A DNA stretch of 64,000 bases from Cocos nucifera (GCA_006176705.1 QRFJ01007203.1:1-64000); one strand, 5' to 3'. Counted from the stretch's first letter, positions 1 through 11,027 are shown. Notes: a model not told the origin generated them from the letters alone. Numbers and translations are program-made.

Positions 1-792
1 ACCCTTTTGAAAACACATGGTTTCTCTTCATTTTTGATGAAACCAAACTTTTTGATCACATCATTGAAACGAGTGTTCCAGCTCCGAGATGCTTGCTTAA
101 GTCCATATATGGACCTTTGCAGCTTGCAAACCTTGTGATCAGTATCACTGGATGTGAAACCTAGCGGCTGTTCCATATAGATATCTTCCTCAAGATATCC
201 ATTTAGGAATGCCGTTTTCACGTCCATTTGCCATATTTCATAATCGAAATAGGCTGCAACAGCAAGCAATGTGCGGATGGATTTTAGCATAGCTACCGGG
301 GAAAAGGTATCCTGATAGTCAATGCCTTCGCGTTGACTATAACCTTTTGCCACCAGTCTAGCCTTGAATGTCTCCACATTCCCATCTGCACCAATCTTTC
401 TCTTGAAGATCCATTTACACCCAATAGGTACTATACCTTCTGGTGGATCTACCAAGGTCCAGACTTGGTTTGAGTGCATCGAGTCGATCTTCTGACTTCA
501 TTGCCTCAAGCCATTTCTCGGAGTCGATATCTGATATCGCCTCGTTGTAGGTTTTGGGATCATCACCATGAGCACCATTACCTATGAGGAACATTTCCTC
601 TACGTCCTCTGAAATAATACCTAAGTATCTTTCAGGGGGACGGGAAACTCTTTCCGATCTACGAGGTGGAGGAGGTAGTGTTCTTATTGGCTCAACCTGA
701 TTTGGTTCCACTTGGTCCTTAGCTCTTTCTGCTTGTGAGACTTTCTCATCAAGCTTAATCTGCTTTCCAATGCCACTATCTTGAATAAACTA
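1..792 (-). pseudogene. C1 reverse transcriptase (N-terminal half) and integrase tail
   Basis: The minus strand encodes the integrase C-terminal linker, with a PPERYLGI motif near 630, followed by the start of a copia reverse transcriptase. The motif KTAFLNG lies near 200-222 and the SIYGLKQASRSW block near 79-113. The YVDD catalytic box would lie further 3' and is cut off by the window edge. A stop interrupts the frame near 791 and a frameshift occurs near 475-485, inside the block that normally reads WTLVD...GCKWIFK. In an intact element this enzyme copies element RNA into cDNA inside Gag particles in the cytoplasm. The fragment is not functional as seen. Confidence 0.88.
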
Positions 793-1679
793 TTTTTCAA
801 GAAATATGGCATGTCGACTCACAATCACATTGTGGTCTTCTGGAATGTAGAAATAGTATCCTAATGACTCTTTAGGATATCCTATGAATCGAGCTCTAAA
901 GGACCTAAACTCTAACTTGTCCGCTTGTTGTCTTTTGACATGAAGCCGGACAACCCCAAATTCTGAGATGACTCAGACTTGGTTTCTTACCGTGCCATAT
1001 CTCATACGGTGTGGTAGGAACGGTTTTAGAGGGAACCCTATTCAGTAAATAGATTGAAGTTAATAATGAATGTCCCCAAAGAAAATCTGGGAGGTCTGTG
1101 AAGCTCATCATGGATCGAACCATATCCAATAGAGTCCGATTTCTCCGTTCTGAAACCCCGTTGAGTTGAGGTGTTCCTGGTGGAGTCCATTGAGAGACTA
1201 TGCCATTTTCCTTAAGATAGTCTAGGAATTCCCGGCTAAGGTATTCACCTCCTCGATCTGATCGAAGAACCTTAATGGGTTTTCCAGTTTGTTTTTCTAC
1301 TTCATGTCTGAATTCTTTGAACTTTTCAAAAGCTTCAGACTTGTGTCTCATAAGATACACATACCCATACCTAGACAGATCATCGGTAAAGGTAATGAAG
1401 TAGACAAAATTGCCTCTAGCCGGCACATCGAAATGGGCCGCACACATCAGTATGTACTAGGGCAAGGAGATCTGTGGCCCTCTCCCCATGTCCAACAAAA
1501 GGGAGTTTAGTCATTTTGCCTTGAAGACAAGATTCACAAGTTGGATATGACTCAAAAGTCAATGGACTCAATAGCCCATTTTTCTCCAATTTGTTGATCC
1601 TATCTTCTGCTATATGACCTAATCTCAGGTGCCATAGATATCTGTCGTTTGGACTATCCCTAGGTCGTTTGGCATTCAC
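793..1679 (-). pseudogene. C1 integrase (GAG-pre zinc domain plus DDE core)
   Basis: This segment inserts cDNA into chromosomes in an intact element. The GAG-pre-integrase domain (about 1440-1680) has the HLRLGH and CESC halves of the HHCC zinc site. The core (905-1447) keeps the DDE residues: D in HTDVCGP, D in SDRGGEY, and E in NGVSERRNR. Two frames are used, overlapping at 1416-1447, so a frameshift separates the zinc domain from the core. A second frameshift follows the IWGCPA motif near 940. Sequence similarity to the C3 integrase (34085-34336) is obvious by eye. Confidence 0.88.
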
Positions 1680-2130
1680 GTTTTGCTCGATAGTTAAAAT
1701 AGGTACATCAATATGTAGCTGATAAAGACCATTAATAAGGAAACCATTTGCAATTTTATTTCTTTCATAAAGAATGTTACAATGGTCCTTAAAGAAGGTG
1801 AATCACATAGCCTTCTTGTGCTAAGCATGAAACAGAAATCAAATTCCTGCTAGCTGCAGGCACATAATAACAGTCTTTCAAAACTAAGTCTAAACCAGAT
1901 GGTAATCGAAGAGGGTATGTTCCCACGGCTACTGCAGCAACTCTTGCTCCATTACCGATGCGTAGGATCATGTCTCCATCCCTCAGCCTCCTGCTATCCT
2001 CAAGACCCTGCATAGGAAGTGCACAGATGAGCACTAGAACCAGAGTCAAGCACCCAACTGGATGCAGAAGAAACCGTAAGGTTAGACTCAATAACGAGCA
2101 TACCTCCAGAAGGACCTTCCTTCTTGTTCT
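1680..2130 (-). pseudogene. C1 aspartic protease
   Basis: The active-site motif WVLDSGSSAH sits at about 2035-2065 on the minus strand, just after the gag zinc knuckle. It is followed by a frame change near 2010-2030 and by the conserved IGNGARVAAVAVGTY and DCYYVP segments (1850-1960), which belong to the copia protease and its linker. The protease releases Gag, integrase and reverse transcriptase from the polyprotein. The frameshift just after the active site would abolish Pol expression. Confidence 0.82.
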
Positions 2131-2939
2131 TCAGGGTGGCCAGGTAAGTAGGGCAGTTCCGCTTCCAATGGCCGTCGCTGTTGCAATGGAAACACTTTCC
2201 TTTGCCATCGGCCTTTTTCTTCGGTTCTGCCTTCTTCTTCTTTGATCCTTCCACCTTTTGCTTTTTCACAGACTTCTTTTTCTTTCCATAAGACTTTCTT
2301 TTGGAAGAAGTCCGTTCCATAGCAAGAACTGAGCCTTTAGAACCTTTCATAGAAAGCTCAGCGGTAACCAGCATATTCATTAACTTCGGCCAAGGAATTT
2401 TGAAGTTTATGCATGTGGTAATTCATGATGAATTGCCCATATGCATCAGTCAAGGATTGCAGAATAATATCATTCTGCAGATCCAAGTCCAACTTCACAC
2501 CGAGCTTCTCAAGCTCTTCCATGTCCTTGATCATTGTCAGACAGTGATCTTGGACTGACTGCCCATCACGCATCTTAGCCTTAAAAAGTCATTTCGTGAC
2601 TTGATATTTGGCTGCGCGACTCTGTTCACCAAACATCTCCTGCAGGTGAGCCAACATTTGGCGAGCAGTCCCGATATCTTCATGTTGGCGCTGGAGCTCA
2701 TCAGACATCGAGCCCAACATGTAGTATCTGGCCTTATTATCTTCGTCAATCCATTTTTCCAGAGACGCTCTCTGTTCAGTGGATGGACGAGCTGGTAAGG
2801 TGGGAGGGTCCTGGTCCAAAACATGTGTTAACTTCTCTGAACCCAAAATAATTTTGTAGTTCCTGAGCCAATCTTTATAATTGGGTCCAGTCAGTCTATG
2901 TGTGTCTAGGATACGTGCCAGTGGGTTGGACGCAGACAT
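2131..2939 (-). pseudogene. C1 gag (UBN2-type capsid and CCHC zinc knuckle)
   Basis: The start is placed at the ATG on 2937-2939, reading MSASNPLARIL, because this matches the usual start of copia Gag (LTGPNYKDWLRN follows); an in-frame ATG lies 18 bases upstream. The UBN2 capsid region runs to about 2360. A lysine-rich stretch leads to the zinc knuckle CFHCNSDGHWKRNC (CX2CX4HX4C), which binds element RNA. One in-frame TGA lies at 2589-2591 after VTK, and a frameshift lies near 2378-2385. C5 carries a stop at the homologous codon (see findings). Confidence 0.88.
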
Positions 2940-4816
2940 TTTCCTGTAGAGAGTCAAAGATTCTAGTTAGATACTGTAATTTTGACTTGAGATATTAATT
3001 TTGACTTGACCAATTTGTTTAGGGATTTTATTTTTAAACAAATTAGCTCCCACTATTTTCTCGGATCCCTACACTCCCTCTGTAGAGATGCGAAAATCTC
3101 CATGCGATTGAATGATTTCTAGTGGGTGGTGCGGTCTCACCAACTGACTCATCACCTCACCTAACAGTTATTGGTGATGGGTTAGCCAATGAGTGAACAA
3201 CTCTTGTTCAATGATTCTCTAATCATGGTGCACCCAAACTTGGTCTCTAATTCATGAATCTCACCGTATCCGGAATATTGATCCACTCCTTAGTTAAGTC
3301 AGACCCACCATTTGCATAGACTGGGTTCCTAATTGAGTCTCTCACCGTATCCGGAAATATTGAGCCCAACTCATCCTCCAGCCCATAGCATCCAATGCCT
3401 AATAGACATGGTTGCATCTTCCCGGTGCAACTGAGCCACTGTATCCAGCCGAGAACAATCAACCCCGGGAAGGGCCCGCACATCTACAATGGTGGAAGAC
3501 CTCGGACTTAATCTTTTCTTAGGGAGAATTGATTCAGGTCTCATTAAACTAGACTTGGCTTAGTCATAACAATTATGACTAACCTAGTGGCATGGGTTAG
3601 CTCGGATTATTGACCACCTCAGATCAGAACTGTGTCAACAGATATGGCCAGGTAAGTGAGACCGGTGGAAGGAATATGCCGTTAACTCGCACAAGAACGC
3701 ATTCAGGTCGAGTAGCTTCCAATTAAAAACCAGTCGATCGTCTGTGCCAAACTTACCTTAGACACCAAATTGTTGAGTCAGAACCAATTGGGTTAGCCTA
3801 CAATCCAGACTCTAACCTCTGAGCCTAATTAGGTCTTGCTTGATCGTGACTCGATCTTGACCCAGACTTAATCCTATTAGGCTGGTCAATTTAAGCATTG
3901 TTGATCCCATCTAACCAACTCTTGATTCGGTTTGATCAACCGCTTAGACCTAATTGAGCTACCCAAGCCCGAACCCAGTATTATGAATATGTCTTAGATC
4001 TGAAAATTCTCAATTTTAGACCTAATTAATATTCCATAAACTTAATTCTTAATTAAGTAGGGTTCATAAACAAAATATGCACAATAAATCCTAGGGTTTC
4101 AGGATCTAGGGTTTTGCAGAAAGTAAGTTTTGGGTTTCTGATTAAGGACGAACACGCAGCACCCCTACACGTCATAAGAACACCCCATCGAATGGGAAGA
4201 GAGGGCCTTTAAACCCTTCTTCGTTCTTATGACCGGACGGCCAAGAGGAACGCCTTAATCAGGAACATGTAAATACTACAAAACAGTTATAGATCTATAT
4301 CATATATCTCATATACAAATTTAGATCTAATCATGGCATATTTTGCATACATCTCATGTATCAAATCATGCATGTTTTCAGATCTAAATTATCACATAAT
4401 AATCTAAAAAATTAGATTTAAATTGATCTAATCAAAATAAATTCTAATCTAGACAATTATGTAGAACTATTCTACAACTAGTCTAGTCATGCATCTATCA
4501 TATCTCATATGATATTTAAAATTAAATAATTTTTATTTGCTGTTTATCAGATGTTATTATAACACTTATAATATCAGAAAATAGTAAATAAGAAGATCTA
4601 AAATATGATTTAATCAGATTAAATCAAAGACATGCAAAACTATTCTATAGAACTATTCTATTCTAGAACTAGTCATGCATATCTTCATGTTCTTAGATCC
4701 AAATCATTTAATTTTAATTTTTCTGATTTCAGATCTGATCACATCTCATGTGACATCTGAAATCACTTTATTTTCTAATTAAAATAAAATTAAAATCAGA
4801 TCTAAACAATTTAGAA
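2940..4816 (-). other. C1 untranslated leader
   Basis: About 1.9 kb separate the primer site from gag with no supported gene. It holds the shared copia leader motif: GGTGTCTAAGG (minus strand, about 3756-3766) and ACTTACCTGGCC (3646-3657). A short perfect hairpin, GTTGCA/TGCAAC, lies at 3411-3431. The stretch 3100-3780 is clearly homologous, base by base, to the duplicated leader of C3 (31101-32280). A purine-rich AGTGGGAGC tract (3043-3052) lies upstream of gag. The outer part, 3990-4810, is AT-rich. Confidence 0.75.
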
Positions 4817-4833
4817 CCATGGCTCTGATACCA
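4817..4833 (-). promoter_or_regulatory. C1 primer binding site (tRNA-iMet)
   Basis: The minus strand reads TGGTATCAGAGCCATGG directly next to the LTR end. TGGTATCAGAGC is the standard plant copia site complementary to the 3' end of initiator tRNA-Met, where minus-strand cDNA synthesis starts. Confidence 0.93.
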
Positions 4834-4835
4834 GT

Positions 4836-7105
4836 TGAAGGGAAATCCTGATTTCCCGGTCCAGGTTCGTCCAGATCTGATTAGATCAAGAGATATATTT
4901 CAAAAATTTTCTCTTGATCTTAATCAGATCTTGATATGTTTCAGATCTGATTCTTATTATTTTAATAAATAAAATAAAATAAGATAAATTAAATCAAATT
5001 TAATTTACCTGATTTGGGTAATCCTATTACCCTGTAGATGATCCTGATTGCAGCGGAAGGTTCTGGATCTTAGCCACGCAAGCGCCTGGCCTCTACCGGT
5101 ATCCACTCGGGTTGGATCTGGAGATCCTCTTCTTCTCTATCACACCTCCAAAAATCAGATCTGGATCTGATCTGGAGGATCTTCAAAACTCTTTTGAAGA
5201 TCTGCAGTCGTCCTTTTGCAGCAGCGCAGCCTTCTTGCTTTTGATCGCCTTTCCTTGATCTGAATCGCACCAAACTAAGTCCAAAACACCTTTTGGACGT
5301 GGAGAGCAAGGGGAGAAGAGACTATGGCATGGAGAAGGAGGGGAGAGGCAGCCTTGGGGCGTATCTAATAGCATTGGAATTAGGGTTGGGCGCAGGGTCT
5401 TATTTATAGACCTCTTGTGATCCAACTCCTCTTCCTCTCAACCAATCACAACCCTTTGTGAAATCAGATCTAAATCTGATTGGTTGGAATAGAGACCCCT
5501 GGATTCCTCCTTAGAGGGCGCCTAAGACCAGTCAAACTGGATTCTTAGTAGAACTCTGATTGGAATCCAAAAGGGAGGTGGAGTCCTTGTCCAACAAGGA
5601 CTCCTAGGCGCCTCCTACTTGGGCTCACGCCACCCTTGGCGTGCGCCCTTCTCCTTGCCAGGTTCTGGCAGGGGGACAGGCCCCCACCAGCTCTCCAATA
5701 GGTGCATGACATGTGGTCAAAAGTCAAAGGGTCAATGGTCAACGTTTGACCAGTCAAAGGTAGACTTTTGACCAAAGTCAAAGAACAAGAAATGGCAGGT
5801 GACCAAAAATGGCAGGTAATGTCTTACAAATAAGACAACCTATTCTGACTTGGACAACCTCCAGTCAGACCATATGAAGGCCTCTGATTGAGCACAAACT
5901 CCTTTGGCTCAGTCAGGACAACTTATTTATGATAGTAAAAGAAGAACGTTAGGTTCAATCGAGTGCTAGCACGATTTCCTTGAACCTAATTGAATCTCAT
6001 TCAGATCAATTGAACTAGATCAGTTCAATTGATGATCACCAGATTCAAACCCTTGTTTGTGTGACCCAGTTAGGTTCAGTTCTGTATGGTAATGGGATAT
6101 GTCATGATCTCTATCATAGACATCATCGAAACTCCTTTCGATGGATCAGAACTCTTCTGATTCGAACAGCTAGAATGATCGATCATCTAAATCATTCTAA
6201 TTGCTCCCAAAATCCACCAGTGACACCTAGCAGTATATGGTGGCAACCCATCAGAGCTGAATGCGAACCTCTTGGTGCAGCTACCTGTGTGATTCAGTTC
6301 TTCTATCTTGAGCCCCGATCAGATTAGGGTTAAGGTGAACTCGTCAAACCCTAGTCTCTGTCATATGATGTAATCATTCGATTCGAGTCCAATGTGAAAA
6401 TCTAAATAGAAACTCTTTCTATTATTTCACTCTACCATGGCCATGGATTTCTGGACTTGATTCTCATGATCATCATAGGGCTACTCCTCTACCACCGAGG
6501 TAGATAGATTCCCATCTTGATGCAATCCAGTTCCTACAATGAACATGCTATAGCCAACATACACCTCAGGGTTCCATATGGCTAGGAGACCGAGTAATGG
6601 TGTAGTCAAACTATAACACCCTCAAGGTGAACTGCCGATGCATCTCAGGTCAAAGAACCAGACACACTACTGCAGCATCGAGTCAGTCATTGACGAGAAG
6701 GTAGACTCCCTAATGACTACTCGAGGTGGTCACGCTCAGTGCCCTCGTTCTCTAACGAGTACCTGTACTCTCGCTCCGGTGTCTCCACACCGTAGACTCA
6801 AGACTCATCTACTAAAGAGAAGCGATCGTACACCAACCTTCCGGATCAATCACCATCCTCGTGATGATCCTATGGTCGGGAGCTGTTTATGAGTTAATAA
6901 TGATTATTCATGTCTTAAATTTTCAACTCTTGAAAATATGAATTATCATTACCATTAACTCAAAGGATGTATCACAGACACTAAATACACATGTGTGATA
7001 GAAAATAACCCATTTCATTAATTATAGTCAAAATTATAATTTTGCCCCTAGAAGTGTATTACAAGTGTCAGCCAATTCTGGCTTCTAGGGCACATGTATC
7101 TAACA
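4836..7105 (-). repeat. C1 5' LTR (2270 bp)
   Basis: On the minus strand it starts TGTTAGATAC and ends CCTTCA. The boundaries are set by the adjacent primer site and by comparison with the C2 LTR, whose two parts total about the same length. It forms a head-to-head inverted repeat with C2's LTR. Short ORFs inside it (for example 5183-5425 and 6061-6327) are antisense or chance reading of LTR sequence and are not genes. Confidence 0.92.
5401..5408 (-). promoter_or_regulatory. C1 LTR TATA box
   Basis: The minus strand reads TATAAATA in a context (GGTCTATAAATAAGACC) matching the TATA box at the same place in the C2 LTR. Transcription would start some 25-35 bases downstream. Confidence 0.7.
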
Positions 7106-7263
7106 GATACCACCTCATCCGCGATTACCTCGAGAATAGTTATGTCGAGGTCAAGAGAGTCAACTCCATAGATAATGTGGCAGACCTGCTTACAAAACCA
7201 TTAGGTCAGCAGAAGATCGAAGCCCATCTTGAGAAGATGGAACTTAGATTTGTAGCCAATTGA
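7106..7263 (+). pseudogene. C2 RNase H, C-terminal tail
   Basis: The frame reads RYHLIRDYLEN..., then NVADLLTKPLGQQKIEAHLEKM and a stop at 7261-7263. This is the standard end of copia RNase H, which degrades RNA in RNA-DNA hybrids during reverse transcription. The tail itself is intact, but upstream codons are displaced by the C1 LTR, whose boundary falls inside the RYH codons. The apparent longer frame from 7042 is a fusion with antisense LTR sequence. Confidence 0.9.
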
Positions 7264-7267
7264 CTTT

Positions 7268-7283
7268 AGGTCAAGTGGGAGTT
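7268..7283 (+). promoter_or_regulatory. C2 polypurine tract
   Basis: AGGTCAAGTGGGAGTT lies directly before the LTR start TGTTAGATATG. This purine-rich run primes plus-strand DNA. C3 has the homologous tract (AGGTCAAGTGAAAGTT). Confidence 0.88.
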
Positions 7284-9249
7284 TGTTAGATATGAGTGCA
7301 CTAGAAGTCAGAATTGATTGACACTTGTAATACACTTCTAAGAGCAAAATTATAATTTTGACTATAAATAATAAAGTGGATTATTTTCTATCACATAAGT
7401 GTATTTAGTGTTTGTGATACATCCCTTGAGTTAGTGGTAATGATAATTCATATTTTCAAGAGTTGAAAATTTAAGACATGAATTTTCATTTATTAACTCA
7501 TAAAATGCTCATGATCGTAGGATCATCATGAGGATGATTATTGATCAGAAAGGTTAGTGTACAATTGCTTCTTTATAGTAGATGAGTCTTGAGTCTATGG
7601 TGTGGAGACACCGAAGTGAGAGTACAAATACTCATTAGAGAATGAGGGCACTGAGCATGACCACCTCGAGTAGTCATAAGAAAGTCTACCTTCTCGTCGA
7701 TGACTAACTCGATGCTGCAGTGGTGTGTCTGGTTCTTTAACCTAAGGTGCATCGGTAGTTCACCTTAAGGATGTTATAGTTTGACTACACCATGACTCGG
7801 TCTCCTAGCCATTCGGAAGCCTGAAGTGTATGTTGGCTATAGCATGTTCATTGTAGGAATTGGATTGCACCAAGATGGAATCTATCTACCTCGGTGGATG
7901 AGGAGCAGCCCTATGATGATCATGAGAATCAAGTCCATAAGCCCATGGCCATGGCAGAGAGTGTGAAATAATAGAAAGAGTTTCTATTAAGTTTTTTCAC
8001 ATCGAACTTTAATCGAATGATTAAATCATATGATAGAAATTAGGGTTTGACGAGTTCACCTTAACCCTAATCTGATCGGGACTCAAGATAGAAGAACTTA
8101 ATCACACAAGTAGCTACACCGAGAGTTTCATTTTCAGTTTTGATGGGTTGCCACCATATGCTGCTAGGTGTCACTGGTGGATTTTGGAAGCAATTAGAGT
8201 GATTTAGATGATCGATCATTCTAAGTTGTCTGAATCAGAAGAGTTCTAATCCATCGAAAGGAGTTTCGATGATGTCGATGATGGAGATCATGACATATCC
8301 CATTACCATACAGAACTGAACCTAACTGGGTCACACAAACAAGGATTTGGATCTGGATATCATCAATTGGACTAACCCAGTTCAATTGATTTGAATAAGA
8401 TTCAATTTGGTTCAAGAAAATCGTGCTAGCATATGATTGAGCCTAACATTCTTCTTTTTCTATCATAAAAGTTATCTCGACTGAGCCAAATGAGTTTGTG
8501 CTCACTCTGATATCTTTACCTGATCTGACTGGAGCTTGTCCAAGTCAGAAAAGGGTTGTCTTAATTTATGAGATAAATTTGAGACAACAGCTACCATTTT
8601 CCATCATCTGCTAATTCTTGTACTTTGATTTGGTCAAATGTTGACCTTTGACCCTTGGACATTTGCCCATGTGTCATGCACTTATTGGAGAGCAGATAGG
8701 GGCTTGTCCCCTCTCTGAAAATTAGAAAAAAGGGGGCACACACCTAGGATGGCGTGCGCCCATGGATAGGGATGCTGGAGTCCCATACAGATGGGACTCC
8801 AGGTTGCTTGTTGGATTCAAACTAGGTGACCCTCATCTATAGACTTTGATCAGTCTTAGGTGCCACCTTAGGATGAATCCGTGGGTCTCTCATCCCACCA
8901 ATCAGATTTAGATCTGATTGAACAAAGCAACATGATTGGTCGGGGTGATGCAGCACTGCATGGCGCAGCAAAGTCTATAAATAGACCCTGTCTGCGCCCA
9001 CTTTTGAGAACTCCTCTTCCAAGCCACACCCCAAGGCTGCCCCTCTCCCTTCTCCATGCCACCATCTGGCCCTCTCTCTCCTCTCCATGCCCAAGAAAGT
9101 TGGGCCTTCAGATTAGTGCGAGTCAGGCAAGAAAAGGCTGACGAAAAAGGAAGAAGGCAGCATTGCTGCAGAGACGACGGACGATCTTCAGAAGAAGTTT
9201 TGAAGATCCTCCAAATCAGATTCAGATCTGATTTTTGGAGAAAGAAAGA
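7284..9249 (+). repeat. C2 3' LTR, first part
   Basis: It starts TGTTAGATATG after the polypurine tract and continues until G1 begins. It is the reverse complement of most of the C1 LTR (7105 down to about 5120). The remaining ~300 bp lie at 17439-17743. Both parts together total about 2.27 kb, equal to the C1 LTR. ORFs such as 8881-9141 and 8908-9258 lie inside this LTR and have no recognisable domain. Confidence 0.92.
8976..8983 (+). promoter_or_regulatory. C2 LTR TATA box
   Basis: TATAAATA in the context GTCTATAAATAGACCCTG matches the TATA box position in the C1 LTR. Confidence 0.7.
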
Positions 9250-10053
9250 TGTTGACACAGAATCTGGCCGTCGCTGGAGTCCATTGGAGTGGAGGCCGAT
9301 GAGGTCGCCATCGAGGACCTACAAAATGAAGTCCCATCTGGAGTCGGTGGGGGGTGGCTCCGGTAGGATCCTCCGATGATCAAGTTAGCGCCAACAGGAA
9401 TGGAGTGCTCAGTGTGGAGTTCAATAGAATTTTTAGGAGAAGAGAAGGATTTTCAGAACCTGACGTAAACGTATCTGGAGGATTCTTTTTATAGAGGAAG
9501 CTTGTCGTAACTACCTTGATTAATAATTGTCATAACTGTTCTGATCAATGCCGATTGTTATTGACTTGATAAATGCCGATCGTTATTGACTTGATAAATG
9601 CCGATCGTTACTATCGTGTAACCGTTTAGTAGTGGGATCTCCTGTAGGAATCCATCATAAGAAGTTCGGCTTTCATGGGAGTTCAGCCATTGAGAAGTTT
9701 GACTGCTGGAGGAGTCCGCAAGGAGTCTGACTTCAGTGGAAGCCTATCCGCTGAAGGAGTCTGAAGGAGCTCGGCAGCTAAGTAGTTCGATTGGCTAATG
9801 GGGGTGTCTGGAAGGAGTCTGACTCTCGAAGAAGTCCGACCCAGGAGTAAGCTGAGAAGTTCGATCGAGGAACTACTGCTGCGGAGTTCGACCGGCTGAA
9901 GGGACGGCCGCTTGAGAAGTTCGACCGCTGGATAGTTCGATCGGCTGTAATAGTTCGACCAAGACCCATCCGCCGAAGTTCTTCCATGGCTATTGGCCGC
10001 ATCAGGCTGGGCATCGAATTTGACTTCGACAGGAGTGAGGTTTATCCCCAACA
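9250..10053 (-). repeat. G1 3' LTR (804 bp)
   Basis: It matches 16635-17438 along its length. A TATA-like TATAAAAAG (minus strand, 9486-9494) lies in the U3/R part, conserved at 16870-16879 in the other LTR. The half nearer 10053 is built of degenerate 'GAAGTTCGACCG'-type repeats. Long ORFs here (9683-10066) run through these repeats in alternative frames and are not considered genes. Confidence 0.93.
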
Positions 10054-10070
10054 CTGGCCCCCCCACTCCC
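10054..10070 (-). promoter_or_regulatory. G1 polypurine tract
   Basis: The minus strand reads GGGAGTGGGGGGGCCAG, directly preceding the 3' LTR start TGTTGGGG. It would prime plus-strand synthesis. Confidence 0.85.
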
Positions 10071-10289
10071 GAGTTCGAAACTCGAAGGAAGGGAGTGCAG
10101 AAAAGGCGACTGCCGAAGTCTTCCTCTGAGCTCCATGCTGGTCCAGGTCAAAGCTCGGGGGAGATCTCATCTCAGGATGAGGTTATCTTTGATCTTATCT
10201 CTGGCCGAAGTGAAAGTTGAAGCTCTCCAGCCGAGGTTGGCCCGGTCGCTCGAGGGAGATCTTATCCCCTTTTGCCAAGGTTAATGCGG

Positions 10290-10930
10290 GCGCTCGTGTT
10301 AGGATGAGGTTCTCCTCCTGTTCCTAACTTCGACTTTGCTCGCGTGAGGACGAGGTTCTCCTCCTATTCCTAACGGGCTATGGGGGCACATTCGGACCAT
10401 CGTCCGTCTTCCTCCGTCTCGTCTAAGGTGAACGAGGTCTTCGACTTTGCTCGCATTAAGATGAGGTCCTCCTCCTATTCTTAACGGACTATGGGGGCAC
10501 ATACGGACCATCGTCCGTGCCTCTCCCCCTATCTCATCCTTTGTGAATGAGGCCTTCGACTTTGCTCGCATTAGGATGAGGTCCTCCTCCTATTCCTAAT
10601 GGGCTGTGGGGGCACATACGGACCATCGTCCATCTCCCCCCATCTCGTCTAAGGTAAATGAGGCCTTTGACTTTGCTTGCGTTAAGACGAGGTCCTCCTC
10701 CTATTCCTAACGGGCTGTGTGGGCACATACGGACCATCGTCCGTGCCTCTCCCTCCGTCTCGTTCTTTGTGAATGAGGCCTTCAATTTTGGGAAGATCTT
10801 ATTTTTCGCAGCCGATGTTAACCTGGGGGAGACCTCTCCTACAGTCGAGGTTTAGAGGTCTTTGACCTGCTCTCGTTAGGATGAGGTTCTTCTCCGATTC
10901 CTAATGGGCTACTTTTGCTCATTTCTTTCC
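10290..10930 (-). repeat. G1 tandem hairpin array between pol and 3' LTR
   Basis: About five units of roughly 111-115 bp occur, marked by CGACTTTGCTCGC near 10331, 10442, 10557 and 10669. Each unit contains an interrupted palindrome of the type GTTAGGA...TCCTAAC and, in most units, CGGAC-CATC-GTCCG (first at 10393-10406). Arms co-vary between units (see findings). G3 has a related array at 63250-64000. Antisense ORFs at 10299-10785 are read-through of the repeat. 10071-10289 shows nothing else recognisable. Confidence 0.85.
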
Positions 10931-11027
10931 TGCCATCACGTAATCCTCATGCCAGAAATCAATAATGCAGTGCAAAGGAGTTTTTAAAGGATGTCTACTG
11001 ATAATACATCTTCAGATTTTCTGAGTT

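Larger units (their letters stand above)
1..7105 (-). mobile_element. C1: Ty1/copia LTR retrotransposon, 5' part
   Basis: The order on the minus strand is 5' LTR (4836-7105), primer binding site, long leader, gag, protease, integrase, then reverse transcriptase running off the window at base 1. The domain order PR-IN-RT defines Ty1/copia. The 3' LTR is outside the window. On the right the LTR ends in CTAACA and abuts the RNase H codons of C2, so C1 inserted into C2; the candidate 5-bp target duplication is gatac (7106-7110), which cannot be confirmed without the other end. The polyprotein resembles the Tork/Angela group, but that assignment is inference. Coding is broken by several stops and frameshifts. 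Confidence 0.93.

Noticed and set aside
8881..9258. Overlapping ORFs on both strands near 9000
   Set aside because: They lie in the C2 LTR just after its TATA box, with no domain and no equivalent intact frame in the C1 LTR.
10299..10785. Minus-strand ORFs with repeated MVRMCPHSPLGIGG
   Set aside because: Product of the tandem hairpin repeats of G1; composition and repetition match the DNA array rather than a conserved protein.
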